Of a stretch of DNA of 64,000 nucleotides, positions 21,830-34,286 are shown piece after piece. The translations under genes were made by a program, and so were the position numbers. The notes under the pieces are model-generated. The model was not told the origin of the DNA. It saw only the letters and a list, made by a program, of their open reading frames with translations, and searched no databases. Source of the stretch: Hyposmocoma kahamanoa (Eukaryota; Arthropoda; Insecta; Lepidoptera; Cosmopterigidae); the NCBI RefSeq assembly GCF_003589595.1, contig NW_020653900.1, positions 6,370,606 through 6,434,605 on the forward strand. The letters run 5' to 3'. Position 1 is the first letter of the stretch. Each line of letters starts with the position of its first letter.

Positions 21830-22889
21830 CCATACAAATGAGTCCATTATGCCCTATCAAGCATCACTTCTTAATTACTATTTTGACAGCTTTCCAAGTC
21901 AATTAGGCACTAACTGACGGTTGTAGAAAGCTAATGTGAGCACGCATAGTACCAATTCGTAGCAATAAATATGAACTCTAGAAAAATTTAGTTGCGAAAA
22001 AATTTCAAAAAGTGGAATCAAACTTAAAATTTAAATCACTACTTACAAACTTAACATAAATTTGTAAAACAGTTGTCCAAGTTTGTATTGGAAGGTGAAA
22101 AATATACTAAAAAGCTCCAAAAGCTGTAGAACTGGTGATGTTTACGAACTACGTTTATTGTCTCAGATTAACCACTTTCTTAAATCACTGAATCTACAGA
22201 TTTGTCCCCGGAGAGATAGAAAATCCAAAAAATGAAGATCGCTTTAAAGCTAAACTAAAAACTAAAAATTGTATTTGTAATGCATTTCGTGTGTTTCGAG
22301 ACTTTTACAGTTTCTTTCTCAAACTATGACAAATTAAACCACAATATTTTTTGTTATTTAATGGAGCACAAATATCGCCATTTGTTATTGAAAAAAAAAA
22401 AAAATTTCTTCCGGTATTCCAGCTCGTAGATGGAGTCACGTTTGTTCATAATTTCACTTGCTGTTAAGTAAAGAAATGAGTAAGTATGGCACATCTCTGC
22501 CTAAAATGATGTTCTGCGTCTATAAATAATAAAAATTGCCACGGAAACTAGGTAATGAACACTGGTCTGAGAATAGCCGTGATTAGAATTTATACGCTTT
22601 TCTAGGAATCCCGCTCTTTAGTACCAGTAGATGTACTTTTTTAGAATGTATGATCGACTAATGTATTAAGGATGTTAAGGCTCTAAATGCTTGTAGAAGC
22701 GATGCAGTGGTCCGTCTATGGCGCGGCAGAGACGCCTCTATAATTTTTTATTCAATATCTAGCATGCAAAAGTGACGTTGCAGCTACGCTTCTAAATATT
22801 GTATGAAAATTAGCCACTATAGCGCTTCTAAGCATCTAATTTGTAGGCGCCCCTAAGCAACGATGTGGATAACGATATTACGTGTTTGT

Positions 22890-23227
22890 CTAGTAAATGC
22901 CTTTTTTTACGATGGTAATGCTACCCGTGAGCCCGGGGAGGCTCAAGGATTATATGGGACTATCCCCCAGGTGGGGAGCATACTTTCTAAACCCCCCCCC
23001 CCCGGCTTATCCTCTTGGTCAGGTGTTATGTGTGCCGTGGGAGATTCACCACAACGGCGCCTTCAGCTGTCCCAGTTTCTACCAGAGTTCCTGCGCCACA
23101 GAATGGAGAGACAGTTCGCTTGACTCATTCTTCAGACAGTTGAAGCAATGCGAGCAAGGGATCTCTATAGTCTGTCCGCTGGTCCTAGCGTTCAATAGCT
23201 CCCAAATAGAGATTTCGGGAAACGCTG
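22890..23227 (+). mobile_element. GC-rich retroelement-like island
   Basis: Markedly more GC-rich than its surroundings, with overlapping open frames and a run of 12 C (22992-23003). It runs directly into a SINE-B-like end. Probably the 3' part of a longer non-LTR element, but no domain can be named. Confidence 0.35.
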
Positions 23228-23470
23228 ATACCGGCAGTACATTACTGCCTTTCGGGTTTGGAAGGCACCAAGAGTGCTGGTGAAATTACAGTCTCATGGG
23301 ACTTGTCAACTTGTCTCGGAGCGACGGGTGCAGTGGCAGTGCCCCAAAGGTCTTTACAGCTTAAAGTTCTGAGTTACCACTCAGAGTACCTTGCAACTGT
23401 TATGGATAGGCGTGGCGCTTGCCACTGGGCGCGAATTTTGTTCGTCCCGTTATTTGGTATTACAAAAAAG
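23228..23470 (+). mobile_element. SINE-B copy, 5' part diverged
   Basis: From 'taccggcagtacattactgc' through 'gtttggaaggcaccaagagt' to 'ttggtattac' plus A-run. The first ~60 bases of the family are replaced by other sequence. Confidence 0.7.
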
Positions 23471-23633
23471 GGTATTCAACTTCTTTACAGTACGCATCAG
23501 GAAAGATGAAGCGTAACTTATCGTCTTTAGTTTTAATTGCAATAAAAAAACTTTAAAAAATATAAGAAACACACAAGTGCACACATTTTTAAGTGTGCGC
23601 TTGTGTTTTTTTGCAAATTGGAAATTGAAAATG

Positions 23634-23758
23634 AAATACTATTTTTCCGGATTTAAATCGCCTGTAAAGATGGACCTGTAAAGGGCCCGAAACGTCGGTT
23701 TGTTTGAAAAAAGAAATATACGCGATTTAAATCCGGAAAAATAGTTTCATTTCCTATG
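23634..23758. mobile_element. MITE M1, short copy
   Basis: Terminal arms 'ctatttttccggatttaaat' and its exact inverse frame a short centre with 'ggacctgtaaagggcccg'. The left arm lacks the 'cgtatatttg' part, so the copy is an asymmetric deletion. Confidence 0.82.
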
Positions 23759-25454
23759 TGTAACAATTGCGAAAACCTAAGAACTCGAATTGAAAATGAA
23801 ATTATAGAATCAATAAAAATCGTTTTGGGTCTCATAATGATACCTATAACGATATATATATATATATATGATGAGAGTCATGGCTTCACATTAAAAGAAA
23901 ATCTTTTATTTCAATTTTAATGTCTTTGAACAGCTCAATATTTCCTAAGATTGAAAGACGTAATTGATATTGTTTGCCAGAGTTGGATAGAAATTGTCAA
24001 TTTGTTCCACAAGTGGAGCGTGGACGATGGAACTATAGGTTATGGACGTAAGTTTCTACTTGCTTTTGTTGGATATATATATATATGTAACTACAATACT
24101 GTAACCTCATTTTTTGGGTACCGAAAATTAAGTTGTTCAGTTGTTACACGAAATATATTGGTTATTTATTACAAGTCCGAAATTATATTTGCTCGATATA
24201 ACGTTCGCTCGATTTTTTTAAATCGCAGAAGTAATTATTATCCGCGGAAATTTTTTTTTATGAATATTATAAAATAAACCTAACCTAATCTCTTTTTGCG
24301 ATGAACATGCAAAATGTTTTGGAATAGTTACGCTTTCGTTATAAATCGGTTTTCGGTATAATGAAATTACGGGCTCACGTTATTTCCGCCAAATGTAATT
24401 TCGGATTTCGAATGGGTTACCAAAATATTAAACGATTAACATTATCTATAAAGGGGTGACCGCGGATCTTCAAAATGATTATGGTTCTCGTGGTTCTCAA
24501 AGTCACTGATATAAACTAAATGCCAAATTACAGCACTGGCGAAATGGTTGTTATGATTGACTGACCAATTAATTTATCCTATACGATAGATTTATCGTAA
24601 ATTCGTAACAGTATACCGAATGATAATAAGTTTTTATTTTCACATATTAAGTAACTAGTGGAATAAAAGATATACTTCATTAATTGCTTAATGCAATAGA
24701 ATATTGTACTCTATAAAAAAGTCGTTATTTTATGAAGTCCGGCTACATCTTAAAAACCTGTGATCAATTCGTGTGAGTAAAATGGCATTTTTTATCTTCA
24801 ATACTCATAGACATATTTCACATTAACAAAAATAAACTACATGGTAAAGAATTTAGGTGCACTATTTATTATTTCCAATTTAATATGAAATGTATTTTGT
24901 ATTCATTGGTCGATTTTTTTCAAAATTAAATATGCAGATAATTTGAGACTAAAGATAATAGAGACCAATTCGGGTGTTTTTGGTGATTTTGATAGTTACA
25001 TCATTTTGTCGCTTATGACAATTTCGAAATATGCATTAGACTTGTAATGTCAACCGTGTATGTAATCGGATTTTAGAGATGGCCCATGTGAATATTATAA
25101 ATATTATCAGTTACCCTTACCCAATTAAATTATATGCGTTTGACCGAAAACATTTTGTACGGACAATCAAAATAAATGTTCGCATATATCTTTTTTGCTA
25201 AAGTTCATTCGTCGTAAGTGCCATTGCCAGCGGAAAAATGATCGATTTTTTTATTATGCCGTGTATCGCTCATTTCACGTCAAACGGAACGAATACTTGC
25301 ATATTTTCTTTAAAAAATTCGCGAAACATGACTTCCGTTAATTTGTCTGGAAAATATAAAAAAATAAATCATTAATTACGTTTTTTAACGTCCAGTGTGA
25401 CTTGAAATGAGCTATATGCATACATTAATAAAACTTAATGAGAACTATTAATAA

Positions 25455-25705
25455 CAAAGACCGAACACAAAGAAAAATTCCTTAGATCTGACTGAACTCG
25501 AACCTGCGTCTGCTCTACCAACTGAGTTACAGATAGATTTAGCAGACCTCATGATTTTTTCTATGAGTTAGTTGTTTTTCGGTATAAACAGTTTTTTTTT
25601 GCCGTGGCGCCATCTGTGACAAATCTATGAAAGTCCTGTCAGATCGAAGGAATTTTTCATTGTGTTCGATCTTTTTATTAATACAAAGATCGAACACAAT
25701 GAAAA
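25455..25705. repeat. Palindromic element with tRNA-like segment, family E
   Basis: Ends 'cgaacacaaagaaaaattcc' and 'ggaatttttcattgtgttcg' are inverted. Inside, 'ctctaccaactgagtt' is an inverted tRNA A-box-like sequence. A hairpin with 21-base perfect arms (25654-25674 and 25685-25705) closes the right side. Relatives are at 36567-36612 and 36795-36957. Confidence 0.6.
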
Positions 25706-26440
25706 CTGCCTTTATTTTTAGTTGATTATGTTTACTCCAACAGTTTGTCATAATTATTAATATTTATAACAAATCCATGGAGTAAATATAATTAGTTAAA
25801 TCTAGTAGAGTAATTTCATAAAAAATAAAATCAATATTAATGAGAACTTCTAATTTGTAAATACTAGTGCATCCAGATGAGTTTTGACACTTGAATGGTT
25901 ACTTTTAGAACAAAATTAAAATGATTTTGGACTAAAAGATAAAAGTAAATTTATGTAGTAGACATGATTAATTGTAGCACAAAAGAATGAGATAAAAAAA
26001 TCATAAGCTCTCAAAGCATTTTGTAATTTAATATCATTTTCACATAGTCGGTTTCATACAGGGTTCTGTGTACGTATTCCATTGGTAACTACAATTCTAT
26101 ATCGTATTCGACATTCACTTTATTCATAAATTGTAAATAAATTATTCAATAAATAACTTACAATTAGTCTATTAAACTAATTAATATAAATAATGAAAGA
26201 ATATTTACAAAAGCGCGAGCTCTTACTAACAATAGAAAAAATCACAAGGAACATTATAAATTTAATAAATCAAACCCTGAAATATTCAAACTAGTCATCA
26301 CCTAGTTACGAAGATAAAGTCTTTGCTACAGAAATCGGTGGTCATACATCGTCTGAAGGTTTTAAAATCAGACTAGGATGTTGAGCAAATGAAAACCCCT
26401 TTTTAACTTAGTTTTGGATGGCAACTGTGAGTACGTCGAC

Positions 26441-26446
26441 TTTATT
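26441..26446 (-). terminator. Gene 3 polyadenylation signal
   Basis: AATAAA on the minus strand, nine bases after the stop codon. Confidence 0.6.
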
Positions 26447-26454
26447 TGTTCAAT

Positions 26455-26762
26455 TTAATATCCTCCTTTCTGTAGCGTCATGACTGCTGCAAACAGTGCA
26501 AAGAAGAACCCAGCGAGGCCTGTAGCACCGACCAGCAGAACTAGACCTCCAATTAGCAAAGGTACTAGGGCAAAATACTTGAGTTTGTAGGCCATTAGTA
26601 GTGGCAGCATGTATTTAGAGAGCTTCTTGGCACCCTTCTTGATTCCTTTCCTCTTCAATTTGTTTTTTGATCCTTTGTGGCCTTTCTCATCGTAATCATC
26701 GTCTTCTTCTTCAAGTTCAGTCTGGTCTTCTTCATCATCCTCATCATCAACGCCTAAGTAAT
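26455..26762 (-). CDS. Gene 3 exon 2: acidic run, basic ramp, hydrophobic segment
   Basis: 308 bases after cgttttcag. DDEDDEEDQTELEEEDDDYD is followed by GSKNKLKRKGIKKGAKKL and then MLPLLMAYKLKYFALVPLL and further hydrophobic sequence to the stop at 26455-26457. Confidence 0.8.
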
Positions 26763-29244
26763 CTGAAAACGAATAAAGATTTTTATCTTACAAAAATATG
26801 GCAATTCAGAAAATTAACTTGACTAATGATTAACTTTGAGTGTAGGGGTGAAAATATAATATAAGTCACACAAAATACATCGTCGGACATTACGAATTCA
26901 TTGGTTGGTATAATCAGGTGTCAATTATAGTTTTAAGAATGCTTTACTCATAAAGAAGCGACTTGACTTCATAGAAATTTCACCATGGCTACTTTTATCT
27001 ATAACGACTCGCAACTCTCAATAATTAAAAAGTGTTAAGTTAACAATTTACAGCAATGACTATAGCGTGATCTCTTCACGCATATTGTTTGTGCTAATTG
27101 GTCGAATTATCTTAGTGAGGTATTATCTCAATCTGTTGGTAATCACGTGAACGCAACCGTTTTTCTGAAAGTTGAAATTTTCTAATTGAGAACTGTCAAG
27201 TTTCAATTTCTTAATTATGTTAAAAGCACCAATGATGTAAGTGATGAATTTCAGATGACAAGTTTTCATAAAAATGAGATTGCTTAAAATTCAATGAAGA
27301 ATTACTCTCAGTTCGAAATGAAAAACTAAATGGGTGAAAAAAACAATCAAACGACGAAGAAATTAACAAATTCGGATGGCATAATGAGATGAAATGTGAT
27401 GTAATGTTTACTATAAAAGTACCTATTCGGAAAGCATAAATGTAAGATTCATGCAATCAGGAAATAAACAATGAAGGTACATTTCAGTGCCAATGTCAAA
27501 ATAAATTAACATAAAGCCGGGAATGTTCACGATGTGTACACGAATGATTATTAATTAGCGACAATAGAAATGTGAAATAAGTATGTAGCGTGTTAAAATT
27601 AAGGAAGCGACGTAAACGCATTGACTATTACGCGTCAATTAGCAGTTAGCAATTAAAATATACCGTTTGTTAATGCCTGAGTTATAATGCAGTCCAATGC
27701 TCTGTTGCATGACCGCTGGTGTTATATCAGTATTTATTCAGGTATGAATTTACGACTAGGGTCTTGTCAAGTAACTTAATGGATCCACTTTTGTTAACGT
27801 TGATAGTGTAAGAAGAATTACAATTTCATTACTGAACATCTGAATATTTCAAACAATCATGAAATCAATGCTAAAAATCTAGTAATATCTATTTCCATTA
27901 TCTTCATGATTTTGTAATTTCAAGCACAAATTTAGGTCAGATGCCCCTTTTTTGTGTGTTACTTGATAAAGCGTTTAGTTGATAAAAGACAGATTGTGAT
28001 GGTTTCTATAAAAATGTGAGTCTCCCACCCACTGAATACGGCCTTCGTTATATCAGTGGTTGACAGTAAGTCATCCGCGCGATACTATTATAATAGTAAT
28101 TTTCACTTTATAGAGCACAAGCGGAAAAGATTACCCACATTGAAATTTAGGGGTCTGACGACAGATGGGCGGTAACCGTAATGATACGATGGAAAATCTA
28201 TCATCATTATAACGTTTTCAAAAATTTTGAGAACAACTTTCCTTTTAAGAATTCATGCTCCGGTAGTCCCGCTTGTAATGTATCCATTGGTTGACACTAA
28301 TTTGCTTTCGCTAGCGATCGAGTACCAGAGGATAATGAGCAATGATTATTGTAAAATTGTGACGTTAAGATTTTCATTAGGTGCATTACATATCTCGTGG
28401 CGATATTGTTTTGATTTATTGAAAAACAAAGATTTCTCTTTCACTTTTGTTGCGATCCTTATAAATATTAACAGTAGTTTAAGTTTTATCGTTATATTAT
28501 TATTTTTTAAATATATCAAGATTTATTTCAAATGTCCTTGTACAGTACGTGAATGTCAATAAAAATACAAACATTCTAAAAATACGTACATATCAATTTA
28601 TGTTTGTCTCACTGCTGGTCACGGGTTTTCCGTAAAGTAAAGGTAGAATATATACTGTTCAACATACCAGAAATTGATCTCCTTGACGCTACGGCCTCTG
28701 TGAATCCGTCAGGTTTCTCAATTATTGGCTCATCTTCCACATTCAGAGACCTCTTTTGGAAGTCCTGCCCTCTCATCAGCGGTATTAACTTGGGGTGGAA
28801 CGGGCCTCCTTGCAGAGGATTGAACTCCTCTGTCGCATTCTCACTTTTCTCTTTGGCAATTGGGAAATAATTACCAGGGAAAAGTACTTCAGATTTGTAC
28901 TTGTTTACATTGTCCTCTGAATAATAAACATTCTTTTCTACTTGCGGTTGTTCGTTCCTAGTCAAAGGTATCGCTCTGGGTCTGAAGGAGTATTTCTTGT
29001 AAGTGTAAGGCAGTTTTGATTCCCTGGATGTCCTGGCAGGGGCTTGGTCGCTGCTATATGAGGTAGGTTGGATAAGGATAGAAGCACTGGTTACATTTAC
29101 TACAGCTGATCCGTCACTCGCCGCAGCACCTGATAAGGACCATAGCTTCGTTAATTTGTTTTCGTATTCATCGTCAGCTCGCGAGAGTCCAATCAAACAA
29201 ATCACCAGCACCACCTGACGCCTAAACCTCATTTGGCTCATCAT
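26455..29244 (-). CDS. Osiris-like secreted membrane protein, two exons (gene 3)
   Basis: Join of 28668-29244 and 26455-26762 on the minus strand, 294 aa. Residues 1-23 are a signal peptide (RFRRQVVLVICLIGLSRA, cut before DDEYENK). A long polar ectodomain follows (24-197), with N-glycosylation sequons NVTS and NATE and a dibasic KRS site near residue 170. Then come an acidic run (198-218), a Lys/Arg ramp (219-242, RKGIKKGAKKLSK) and a hydrophobic region (243-288) ending LQKGGY-stop. This follows the Osiris pattern except that it lacks a tail with LAY and a conserved Cys pair; the only Cys is in the signal. The phase-1 junction is TCTG/gtatgt to ttttcag/AT and gives Asp193. A second ATG at 29241 is also possible as the start. 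It may belong to another insect family of similar layout. Confidence 0.78.
26763..28667 (-). other. Intron of gene 3
   Basis: 1.9 kb of AT-rich sequence with no SINE or MITE that I recognise, unlike the introns of gene 1. A 111-codon plus-strand frame (28227-28562) has no supporting signal. Confidence 0.6.
28668..29244 (-). CDS. Gene 3 exon 1: signal peptide and polar ectodomain
   Basis: 577 bases, the longest exon in the window. It lies after a canonical TATA/initiator and holds Tyr/Pro-rich stretches such as LPYTYKKYSFRPRAIPL. Confidence 0.82.
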
Positions 29245-29361
29245 TATGTTAGTTTATGAATAAACTGTTTATATCACTTATTGCACAACTGTCATTCACT
29301 TTCTGTTCAGTACACCCCGCCCGTTCGAACCACCATTTTGTAGCAAGCGATCGCGCAAAAC

Positions 29362-29395
29362 TGAATCACTATCGTTGGAAGACGTTATATTTATA
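29362..29395 (-). promoter_or_regulatory. Gene 3 core promoter: TATA box and initiator
   Basis: TATAAATA at 29395-29388 and TTCAGTTT with its A at 29362, 33 bases apart. The leader is about 117 bases. TCAGT is the arthropod initiator core. Confidence 0.72.
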
Positions 29396-30911
29396 CATGT
29401 GTAAGTATAAACTTGCGTTTTTCCCGACGATTCACGCTCGGATGGAATCGCGGAACCTTCCTCGGGCAGGTTACGATTCCGATATGGGCAAACAATAAAA
29501 GTTACCAAAATAAAAACTGTTCGTGTCGCTGTAACGCATCTACGCGTGGCTTCTTCCGTTAATGGTTCTTTGGCAGCAATTTTCTCTGAAAGACGAAGTA
29601 ATTTGACATATTATCATTTCGACATTGGTTTCGGTCAATTATCATGTCTGTGCGTTATGGGGTTGAATGCGATAATTTTGGTTTGTGAGAGACAGATGAA
29701 TTGAGATTGAGAGGATGTTTTGGGGAAATACGGAATATCATCAAGTCGTAACCTGTGTATTCTTATTTTGATAAAAAAAAATCTCTTTTGGTACAGTTTA
29801 TATACGCGTATATCGTAGAAAACATGTGCAGTCTTTATTTCACTGTATGACATCTATTTTTGTTTTAGAACATTCTTGAACATATTAAAATTGAGCGATG
29901 CCGAATAATTATAAATTTAATTAATTTATAGCTTTCAGCAATGTGATTTTCAGATATACGTCGGACCTCTCGTTATCTTCGGGTAGCTGCCGTAGTAAGC
30001 GGTAAGAGTAGAATAAAAATACAAACCTGAAAATGTTTAATTTATAATAATGATACACCTAGACACGTGGAAAAAAGTTAAAAAGGCACCACTAGGAATA
30101 TGACGAATTGAACAATGCTATTTCTAAAGTAGTAGATTATTTCGCAATAACCTGCTTTTTAAGAGGAAAAAATAAACTGTGTGATATTTATATCACCTGA
30201 TGTTAGACAATCACAAATATTTAAGTTAAAAATGAAAACATAATCTTTTCAGTTGCATTTTAAGGTTTAATTTTGGATTTTAAATTGCAATAGACTCCAC
30301 AAATAACTTTTTGTAGTACTTCTTCTCTTTAGATGTAGGAGCCGCTAGATTGCTTTACTTACGTACTTTCACAATTTGATGACAAATGGCATTTTGTTTT
30401 GGGGTAATGTCGGCGACATTAATATAATTTTTGTTCTGCAAAAGCATGCATTTTGAGAACTGAACCTCAGAAAAATCTGAGAGAGATAAGTAACTGCCAT
30501 AATTCCACCGCCGTTACAGTACATTTATAAAAATGTAATTTATGCTACGAAGGTTGGTAATATTTTAGAATTAGACAAGACATTCATATGAGGAGTAAAA
30601 ATAAACTGGCAATTCTTGACGTCGTTTTCTCAAAGTTACAAATTGGTTTAAGAGGCAATATATACACTTCTTAGTAGGATTCCTTTGGATATTAATTGTT
30701 CTATTTACGAAGTACTTTTCTACCCACTATCGCGAAACAACTTTCAGTTCAACAACGTGAACTTTCTGCAAAAGGTTATCTGTATACTTAGACGACAAAA
30801 ATCCATGTTTGTGATCAGTTTTTCTTTTCATGTTATTTCTATGATATTTGAAATTTCAAATATATTTAGCACGATTTGTACTGTAATTTAACTAAATAAA
30901 TAAATAAATAA

Positions 30912-31100
30912 TAAAAAATAACGCACACACTCAACATAGCCCCGCATTAGGGAAACCCTGTGTCGCGGGTGCCATGGACACACACATAGACAACCACAAA
31001 TTACACCCAAACTCACGGAAGAAATTAATGTAGGCTATACAAATATTTCTCCCGGTCCGACAATCGAATCTAACGTTAAAAGTTAACAGTTACAGAGGTA
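30912..31100 (-). mobile_element. SINE-A copy, minus strand, damaged head
   Basis: Head region altered ('caatcgaatctaacgttaaa'), so the B box is only partly kept. It abuts a plus copy. Confidence 0.82.
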
Positions 31101-31320
31101 GTAACTGCCTCCGTGGCTGAACGGTTACCATGCCGGACTGGCACGCAGAGGTCCCAGGTTCGATTCCCGGGCCGGGAGAAATGTTTGTATGGCTTACATT
31201 TATTTCTCTCGTGAGTTTGGGTGTAATTTGTCTATGTGTGTGTCCATGGCACCCGCGACACAGGGTTTCCCTAGTGCGGGGCTATGTTGAGTGTGTGCGT
31301 TATTATTTTTATTATTAATT
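31101..31320 (+). mobile_element. SINE-A copy, near consensus
   Basis: Among the cleanest copies: 'actgcctccgtggctgaacg', exact B box, 'gccgggagaaat' and the (tta)n end. A short internal deletion removes part of 'gtggttgtc'. Confidence 0.9.
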
Positions 31321-31449
31321 ATGATTACCTATGAACTAATGATTATATAATTCATTGTTATATTTTTTCTTATTCTTGTTTGTACATAGTATGACTTTTG
31401 TGTGCGATTCCTGCTTTTAAGAGATTGAGAATTTACCTTTTCTTATATA

Positions 31450-31985
31450 AAAATAAGTGCGCATTTGACCTCCATCTCACCTGATGGAAAGTGATAATAA
31501 GGTCGACGATGGAGCATGCACATCAAAATAATGCCTATTCACTCTCACCTTGAAAAGGTCCAAGTTATAGCGTTTGGGGAACAAATCCGCAGGCAGGGAA
31601 TTCCACTCCCTAGCCACTCGCCATATAAATGTGGAAGCGAAACACTGAGGTGGAATGACAGCTCACATCTAGTCTCCTGATGATAGAATAGGGAAGGCAA
31701 ATCATGCAATTCCATCGCACACTCGCCGTAATATATCCAAGCAGCACTACATACAGTGCAGACAGCAGTTACTCCTTACACTACCGGACTTGTACTTGGT
31801 GTAGCTAAAGCAACTGTGCCGGTGTGAACTAACACCTCACCTTGGAAATTATGCCAAGCTTCCTGGCTGCATTTTCGGCCATGGATTCAATGTACTTATC
31901 TGCCGAAGTTCAGATTGGGCGACAGGTCCATTTCAAGTAGCTGGAGATGGTCGACTATCGGTATGGATGTGAATCTCCACAGCAA
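31450..31985. mobile_element. Retroelement remnant
   Basis: Comparatively GC-rich with motifs common in lepidopteran non-LTR remnants ('caggcagggaattccactcc', 'ctcacctgatggaaagtgat'). No intact frame. Confidence 0.45.
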
Positions 31986-33099
31986 CATACATATATTTAA
32001 GCCTATGGCATTTTATTTTCCTTTTGCCTAAGTAGCGTTACCTACCTCACTTGGCGTTAAAGAATTTTCTAGATTAGATCATTCGATGAAAAAATGAGTA
32101 TTGCAATTATTTTGTTACACAAATTACATAGTGTTAAGGCTTTTTTTAAACCGTTTTACGAATAAACATCATTTTCAATTCAGCTTGGCAGCAAATTAAC
32201 GTATCGCTTAAATTCCTTATTATTGCTTAATGCGAACACAACAAATGAAGTGGCGCCGCATAGCAATAAACATTCAAGTAATAAAAAATAAATACGGCTA
32301 GCAAATAAGTTTATTACTTACGGTTTATTTAGTTTGATTTATTGAGACTTTCTTTTTTTATTAGCTTTTTGCTTTTGCATAAAGTATAAAATCTCTATCA
32401 CTATAATCGTTGGTTGTAGTTTGTTAAATAAATAAATAAATAGGACTTTATTCATCAAACACATATAATTATTATGCAAAAAAAATGTTCATTTCCTAAA
32501 TTGGCCCAAGTCGGGAATCGCTGTGCCACCGAAGCACTACAAGGCCATTTTCTATGATATTTTTTCACTAGATAGCAGATCAAAATGTTGACATATTTCA
32601 GTTGTTACATTTGACATTTTTTCTATTTATTGAACATACCATTTGTTACTGCCTGCAGGTAGAACTACGGGTTAAGGTGCATCCTACAGCATAAGCACAC
32701 CCCGTAAGCTAAACCCAACAACGCGCCGCAGGCCAAACCCCCCACCACACCGTAGGAGAGTAAAGGACTCGTAATATATGTAAATCTGATTTCAAATACT
32801 AAATTGTTGAAAAGGACGAAGTCACAGCATAGTGCTGTTTTTCATTCTCCGCTTGTGTTTTCTGTCGGACTTTGCGGAACACAATTACTATAATTCTGTA
32901 CAAAAGTTATACATCAACAACAATCATTACGAGTGATAATATTTGTGGTACTACCGGTGGATAACAACACCACAAATATTAATCCTTTAAGAAGAACGTT
33001 GCAAAAACAGTCCGAATCTATCACGTCCTCATATTGGACTTTTTTTTACGACAGCTGACTGTTTAAAACAATAGAAAACCGAAGGGGAAAGATTTTAAG

Positions 33100-33352
33100 G
33101 CATCCGATAAATCAAGACAGTTTTCTTAGAAACTTTATAGAAGAGAAGATCGAATGAAAGAGAGCAGTGGAAGACCGAGACGAAGTTATTTAGATCAGAT
33201 AAGGGAAAATTTAATACAGTGTTATATCAGAAAATCAAAGGTAGAGCGCTGAACAGAGATGGATGCCTATCACTGTATCGACAAGAGCTTAGATCTTAAA
33301 TAAGAAGAAAAAGGATGACAGGTCATGAGATGATAATAGGAGGATCTTGACA
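33100..33352 (+). pseudogene. LINE ORF2 C-terminal remnant
   Basis: The plus frame reads SSGRPRRSYLDQIRENL and further KSKVER before a stop. The G-R-P-R-x-(S/T)-Y/W-L-D-x-I arrangement is typical of the extreme C terminus of insect LINE reverse-transcriptase proteins. No RT motifs remain. Confidence 0.6.
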
Positions 33353-33456
33353 ATTTTCACAGCATAAGGAGAAGTCAAATCATCTTTATTTCATAGGTAA
33401 GCAAATTACATTGAAATCGACGTATTGATTAAACTCTACAGCTCATCCGTAAGGCA

Positions 33457-33815
33457 GATTCCGCTGAGAAGAATGAGCAACAAACTCACTGACTTACAAA
33501 TAAATGGACGACGGGTCTAATACAAAAACCACCAAAAAAATGTCCCAAGTCAACCTATTCGAAATTTAAATTGTAATGTCATCGCAGTATCGCGCTGTCA
33601 GTAGAACAAATGAAGACTAAAGCGGAGTTTGGCGCTCTGTATACGATTTTAGCGCCTGACAAGTGCGGACACTTTTTAGCGCGGACCCGACGTCCATATA
33701 ATTGTAAGTCAATGAACAAACTCTAGGGTTTGCTCTTTGTAAATATACATTTGAATACATTCATCATTAACAACATTTACTTTTTAAATCTTAGATCGAG
33801 AATACTACCACGGAA
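33457..33815 (+). repeat. Dispersed repeat interrupted by other sequence
   Basis: Opens 'cagattccgctgagaagaat' and resumes at 33715 with 'ggtttgctctttgtaaatat' and 'ttagatcgagaatact', matching 6331-6440. About 200 bases of different sequence lie between, so a second element has probably inserted. Confidence 0.5.
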
Positions 33816-33990
33816 TGTTGTCGTCCAAGTACGCAGAAGTTGTATAATGACCTTTAGAACAAAGTTTTTGTTTCACTATAGTTTTAACCTCGTAAATGCC
33901 AAATTTTGAATATCAGCCGGATTCTTATAATAGAAGCGTATACATTGCCCCAAATGAATTTGTGACTTTGTGAAGACGACTGCCAAGAAC

Positions 33991-34286
33991 AGTAGTGTAG
34001 AGCTCCTTATGAAAGAGTTCATTCAGGGTAGCAGTGCCACTATACCTGTTTCTGCCACCAAGTAGTAATGTGAGCATTACTGTGTTCCGGTTTGGAAGAA
34101 TAAGGGTGCTGGAGAAATTACAGGCACATTGGACTTGTCAACTTATGTTTCAGAGTGACGGGCGCAGTGGCGGTGCCCCTAAGATCATTGCGATTTAAAG
34201 CTTTCAGTGGCACTGCAACTATTATGGATATGCGTGTCGCTCAGGCGCACGACTTGTTCGTCTTATCAATAGGTATAATAAAAAAA
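33991..34286 (+). mobile_element. SINE-B copy, full length
   Basis: 'gtagagctccttatgaaaga' to 'caataggtataat' plus A-run. Short deletion near 34240 ('cgtgtcgctcaggcgcacga'). Confidence 0.85.

Larger units (their letters stand above)
21830..26440. other. Intergenic stretch between genes 2 and 3
   Basis: Holds a GC-rich retroelement-like island with a SINE-B tail (22890-23470), MITE M1 (23634-23758), a TA microsatellite (23851-23870) and a palindromic element with a tRNA-like head (25455-25705). The remainder is AT-rich with no gene found on either strand. Confidence 0.55.

Noticed and set aside
22897..23283. 128-codon plus-strand frame
   Set aside because: Lies in the GC-rich retroelement-like island, where several frames are open by composition.
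28227..28562. 111-codon plus-strand frame inside the gene 3 intron
   Set aside because: AT-rich composition and no start context, splice sites or motif.
28604..28870. 88-codon plus-strand frame
   Set aside because: Antisense of gene 3 exon 1.
31130..31318. Repeated short frames starting near 'accatgccggactg' in SINE-A copies
   Set aside because: The same frame recurs in each copy because it is SINE sequence, not a gene family.
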